Assembly (NCBI RefSeq): GCF_020921035.1
Contig: NC_063159.1
Location: 3,224,001-3,288,000, forward strand
DNA from: Rhodamnia argentea
Lineage: Eukaryota > Streptophyta > Magnoliopsida > Myrtales > Myrtaceae
DNA length: 64,000 nt
Direction of reading: 5' to 3'
Below, one piece after another: positions 59,475 through 64,000 of this stretch. Under the pieces are notes generated by a model. The model was not told the origin of the DNA. It searched no databases and saw nothing but the letters and a program-made list of their open reading frames with translations. Positions within the stretch are counted from its first letter, which is position 1, and the number at the start of each line of letters is the position of its first letter. The position numbers and the translations under genes were made by a program.

Positions 59475-62400
59475 TGTCGCGACCCTCCCTTCCGGTGAAG
59501 GTTAACGGTTAACGAGCCGATCCCTTTTTATATGTATGTCAAATAACCCCGGTTGTCGGTGGGATTTTTTTTGGATCGCGGGTCCCTCCCAAGATCCATT
59601 ACTCGAATCGCGATGTCGGAGAAAATTTTAACGAAATCGACCTTAGTGTGGTCGGGTGACATGTGCAATGTGTACATGCAATTGGAGTCGCCACCGATCA
59701 ATTTATTGGAGGGTATGATCGGAAAACCCTACCGAGCGGTCGGGAGAAACCGTTCGGTTCCACGAAAACCAGAGATTTTTGGGTCCGGGGACTTGGTTAC
59801 GCTAAGATTTTCATTGATGCCCTTTCGGTTACCGATGTTGAGTGATTTCTAGCCTAAGAACTCATGCAGATGAACTTTCGGGTGAGGTAGGCCCTAACGA
59901 TTCTAGGTATACATGCAGATGGGAATTTTACTATTCCTAATCAATCACGATCAAAAAATTAAAAGCGCAATCAATATAATCGCAAGCAATCAAATCAATC
60001 AATCAATCAAGGCTCGATATATCTAAAAATGGCCCCGTCGACCCATAGAAATGTCGAATTTGGGTTTCGGGGTGGTTCGGCAAAAATTTGGGGCGGAAGG
60101 CCCAGAGGGGTAGAATGGTCATTTTTTGGGGTTCGGGACCCGAAAATCACAAAATCGGGGTCGAGCCCATTGAATGGGGCCATTTCCCATTTTTTGTGAT
60201 TTTATGGAATTTTTCTAATTTTTCTAATTTTTTTTGAATTTTTATTTATTTTCTAAAAATTGGGAATTTTCCGGATCGACACGGATCGACCCTCGAAGTC
60301 TCAAAAATTTTCAATCCAGACTTTATGAGTCCCGAATCGATCTAGCAATTTTTAGAAAATTTTTGGGAAAATCTGGGTATTTTTATGAATTTTCTAAGTA
60401 TTTTTTACAATTTTTTGGATTTTTGGAAATTTTATCTATTTTTTATGTATTTTTTATTATATTTTCGGACATGGTCAAACCGGTCAACCCGGTCCAGACC
60501 GCCCGCGGACTCACTCAGCACAAAAACGGCACCGTATTCCATTTATTACCTATTTTTTTGATTTTCTAAATTGATTTTCTAATATTCGAAATTATATACA
60601 AAAATGATCGGACGGCCGAGATCAAATTTGGAATCGATCTCAGCCATCGACTCCCTTTTAATCAAAACGACGCCGCTTTGGTCCATCCACATAAAACGAC
60701 GCCGCATTTACTAATCAAACGGACGGTCACGATCCGCTCCGCATCTAATCTCAACTGTTGGTCGCCCTATGATCGAAACGACGCCGCATTGCCTATATAA
60801 AACGTCGCCGTTTGGATTTTTTTTATTTCTAACTAATAAACTAATTATCCGAAAATACAAAAAGAAGATCCAACGGCTGAGAATCAAACCTATCGAATTA
60901 TCTCGGTCGTTCGATCGAGTACGAGTCGGCTCGCTCGCGCCAACGGCCGAGCCGACTACGACGTGAGCTGGACCAACCAAATGGCGACACCTAGGACGCC
61001 GACTCGTTGACTCGGGCCACGTCATCATCTTCAACCTCTCGCCGGCGAGACAATGGACGGTCGAGAACTCTCGGCGACAATCTAACGGCGAAATCTTGAT
61101 GAAATCCCACGAAACTAACACCAATCGATTCGTATCGTTCACCGGATCAACATATTCTAAAATTACGTGATTTCATCGACTAGATCAACAAAAATCAAGC
61201 TCACACAGAGTGAAGCTACAAGCATTCAATCGAACAACAGAGAACATTTCAGCTCAATTCATCCACACAGAAGCAATAAAAGGCGTTGAGAAGACTTACC
61301 TCGAGCGCAGATCGAGCTCGCAAAGGCCGGAGAGGTCTCGCCGGCGTTCGGCCGCACCACGATGGTTGGAGGCTTCGACTCGGGATGTTCGAACAGGATT
61401 GATGCAAAAATCAGATGCAAGCATGATTAGTGAAGTTCAAGAAGTAAAACGCACACACTAATTGAAGGAATCGTACTCGGGAACGTGTGATGCCATACTC
61501 GCACAGTGTCAAGCGCGAGAAGTGAACTCACCGATCTAGGGGATTTCTTGACAATCCAGCTGGTGCGATCGACTCTCTCAAGCTCGGGTGAGCTTCTGGA
61601 CTTGATCGCGCGCTTTGGTTTGCTCTGGATTGGCCGGACGAAGTACTTGCGGGCCTGCTCGAAGCTCCGGCGATGAGGTCGCGCGAGAGCCTCTCTCTCT
61701 ACTCCTCTCCCTTTCTCTCTCTAGTTTGTTGCCGAGCGAACACACAATGAGCCCCCTTTTTGTCTGGAATCTTCTCGTTCCTTTTATACTCGTTTTTCAA
61801 ATTTTGGCGCGTTGGGTGTGAGCTGGCCGAGAGGTCCTCACGTGCGCCCACGTGATTTTAGGTCGCCGGACGGCGACGGAGTTAGTTGTCATTCCGTCCA
61901 AGGCCGTTTGGTGTCCATTGAACCTTAAACGAGCGTCAATTGTACCTTAGTTACGTAATGTTGACTTTTATCTCGCCGAGCCTTTGACCGGCAATGCCAC
62001 CGTTCTCCGGCGACGATTAGCTCTGCCACCGGTGACAATCGATGCTCCTCAACCCGAGGAATAAAAGCCCTAAACCAATTAGTTCAATTAGGCACGAATT
62101 GATATCCAATTTGATCATTGAAGTTCATCGTCGAATCTGCAGAATTGGGCGAGCAAAGGTTGAAGACGACACTGTTTGGGCCGGTTCGACCGGTCCGACC
62201 GGTGGTCAGACCGGTCCGAACCGGTTCGGATAGTGTTCCTCGTACAATTTTCGAAATTAATCGAAATTGGCTAGGAATTTTTGCAATTAAACCTCAAAAT
62301 TGGACTTAGGGGCCTAGATATTATCTAAAAATACAATTTTGCCCAAAAGTTCTTATCAATTTGCACAAAAGCCCCAAATTTTTCAATTTGCCCAAGTTGG

Positions 62401-63063
62401 GGAAAAGTTCAATTGAGTACCAATTCGATCAAATTGGACCATGAGACCCATTCCAATCGGTTTAGAATGCATGAAAACCTAGGGGGACAGTCCAATTTTA
62501 CTATGATAGTCCCTAGGTTGCGAGTAATTTTAAAAATTTGAAATCCTAGGGACTAAATTGCAAACATTTTTGGGGATTTTGTGCAATCCGTGCAATTCGT
62601 GCAATTGGAGGTGCAATTAATCAAATTGAAGTTCAAAGGGGCTGCAATTGAATATCAAGACACAAAATGTGCAAAAATTGTAAATAAAAAGACTCAATTG
62701 GTATTTTTTGTGTAAATTCAACTCTAGGCATTGTGAAGAAACACCTAAAATTGAACTCAATTTTCAATTTTTCTTGAGGTCAATATAAAAAGGGAATTAA
62801 AAGAAAAATATTGGACATTTTTGTGTATTTTTGTGACCTCGAAAAGTATTTTTTTATGAATTTTCTAATATTTTTCTATTTTTTGAAAATATTAAAAAAT
62901 GCGAAAAATATGAAAAATTATTTTTTGTTCAAAATTGGTTCCTTATGCTTGGCCAAGGCTTCCAATGTTGATTTTTTTAATTTTTTTTTTAATTTTTGTG
63001 GATTTTTAGTGAATTTTGGAAAATAAAATTAAAGAAAAATTGATTAAAAATCGAGTGTCAACA
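59475..63063 (-). mobile_element. Solo LTR of a third Tat/Ogre-like family, 3.59 kb
   Basis: It starts TGTCGCGACCCTCCC and ends GAGTGTCAACA on the plus strand, and carries the lineage blocks TTGGAGTCGCCACCGATCAA (59681-59700) and GGGTCCGGGGACTTGGTTAC (59780-59799). The 5 bases at each edge are identical, ACGAC (59470-59474) and ACGAC (63064-63068), a perfect target-site duplication. No internal domain and no PPT or PBS adjoins it. It is therefore a solo LTR and not the 5' LTR of the gag-bearing element. A minus-strand TATA box (TATAAAAG) lies at 61781-61788. Confidence 0.85.
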
Positions 63064-63087
63064 ACGACATGACTCAACAAATGTCTA

Positions 63088-63915
63088 TCACTTCGAGGGC
63101 CCGGCTCCATTCCTAGATCTCTTGACTTGAGGACCAGCTTGTGCCTTCAACCGCTTGATGACTTTCTTCGCCATGGCAATCTCTTCATCGCCTTCGGCCA
63201 AGAAACGCCTAAGCTCGTTGTTGAGGGATCGGGATGGAGTAATATCTGGGAGCTTTGGACGCCATTCCTCGGGGATGGAGTGCTTCAGTCGGTACTCCTT
63301 GGTGGATCGATAGGCCTCCTCGGTGAGTTCTAGCGGTTTCCTCGGGAAAGAAAGTTTGGTCAGCTGAGAAGCGGCCCATAGGCAGTGAGCGGTAACGACC
63401 GTTTCTTCATGCTCCGGGATAAGGTTTTCAAAGTTCAGTTGGATCTGATCGGATGGTAGAGGCGGAGGCATCTTCTGAACGCACCCGAACCGTCGGATGA
63501 CTCGGGCGAGATAATACTCGGTTGCTCTAGTAAAACCCGGGAGAGGGACCGGTCCAGATCGGCCGGAGGTGAGACGAGCCTCCTTACATTGGAACCGGCT
63601 AGCGTGCCATTGGAGAGACTTGGCGGAGGGATTCCTCATGAGTTTTAGCCATTCGGAAAAATGATAATCCGGGCATTTACTTTGTTTTTCTTTGAAGATG
63701 ACCAATGGCGGGACAAAATTTCTTAGTGTGTCTGTTGACACAAGGTTTTGACATTCTTTTATATGAGATAAAAACCATACTTGCAAAAGCTCAGCGGGGG
63801 CCCGCAAGACCTTATCCTTACCCCGTCGATACTTGTTCAAGGAAATAATAGTTTCAGCCAAAATAGCATTCACAAAATTTCTTTCCTCACAAACTTGTTG
63901 AACAAAATGAGCCAT
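63088..63915 (-). pseudogene. Extra ORF upstream of gag (Ogre-type ORF1 candidate)
   Basis: 275 residues with no stop: MAHFVQQVCEERNFVNAILA, then ETIISLNKYRRGKD, LQVWFLSHIKECQ, a central SEWLKLMRN block, and a basic, helical tail (MAKKVIKRLKAQAGPQVKRS). The AETI-x-L...LLQVWFLSH pattern is like that of plant-mobile-domain/DUF7745-type proteins that retroelements carry; this is from memory of the family, not a search. The frame opens 16 codons before the Met, with an in-frame TGA further upstream, so the N-terminus may be truncated. It has the same orientation as gag of element 2 and lies upstream of it once the solo LTR is removed. Confidence 0.55.
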
Positions 63916-64000
63916 GTGAGGATTGACAGAATTCTTGCGATGAGGAAAAAACGATCAATCCAAAGAATGCCAATAAAAAAATTTTGCCCTTTTGCAGAGA

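Noticed and set aside
59475..63063. 5' LTR of the gag-pol element at 51650-58650
   Set aside because: Perfect ACGAC target duplication on both sides and low similarity to the 3' LTR at 45910 show it is an independent solo LTR.

Overview
The window is nuclear DNA of a flowering plant, most likely a eudicot. Split plant genes with GT-AG introns, Tat/Ogre-type, chromovirus-type and Copia-type LTR retrotransposons, tRNA-derived SINEs and long AT-rich spacers all point that way. The sequence alone does not fix family or species. I see no bacterial, organellar or viral gene set and no clearly intact host gene.

Layout. 1-5770: a decayed Tat/Ogre-like Ty3 element on the minus strand (3' LTR, RT/RNase H, protease, gag) with the integrase deleted. 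5771-10850: nested LTRs, including a 2.57 kb solo LTR (6753-9320) inside the 3' LTR of a chromovirus-like element. 12092-34240: a graveyard of host genes: an AMP deaminase 3' half (+), one isolated SCO1 exon (-), the 3' two thirds of a plant tomosyn/Lgl-like gene (+) with two SINEs in one coding exon, an importin-beta gene (-), and a LisH-protein gene (-). 34300-44100: a tandem array of degenerate low-copy blocks, a Copia pol fragment, several non-autonomous Mutator-like or fold-back elements (two with 10-bp target duplications), and a trichome-birefringence-like gene fragment (-). 43740-45909: a Copia LTR and a chromovirus pol fragment. 45910-64000: a second, much longer Tat/Ogre-like element on the minus strand, entered in the middle of the chromovirus pol. 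It shows 3' LTR, PPT, long repeat-bearing 3' UTR, integrase, dual RNase H, RT, protease with a G-patch-like tail, gag, and an extra ORF upstream of gag. A 3.59 kb solo LTR with a perfect 5-bp target duplication (ACGAC) lies between that ORF and gag. Its own 5' LTR is outside the window.

How it fits together. The genes do not form a pathway. Every host gene carries a truncation, frameshift, stop or insertion, which suggests a fractionated duplicate or pericentromere-like segment. The retroelement ORFs are also broken, mostly by C-to-T or G-to-A changes expected from deamination of methylated DNA. The most informative signals are the target-site duplications, which fix the order of insertions.
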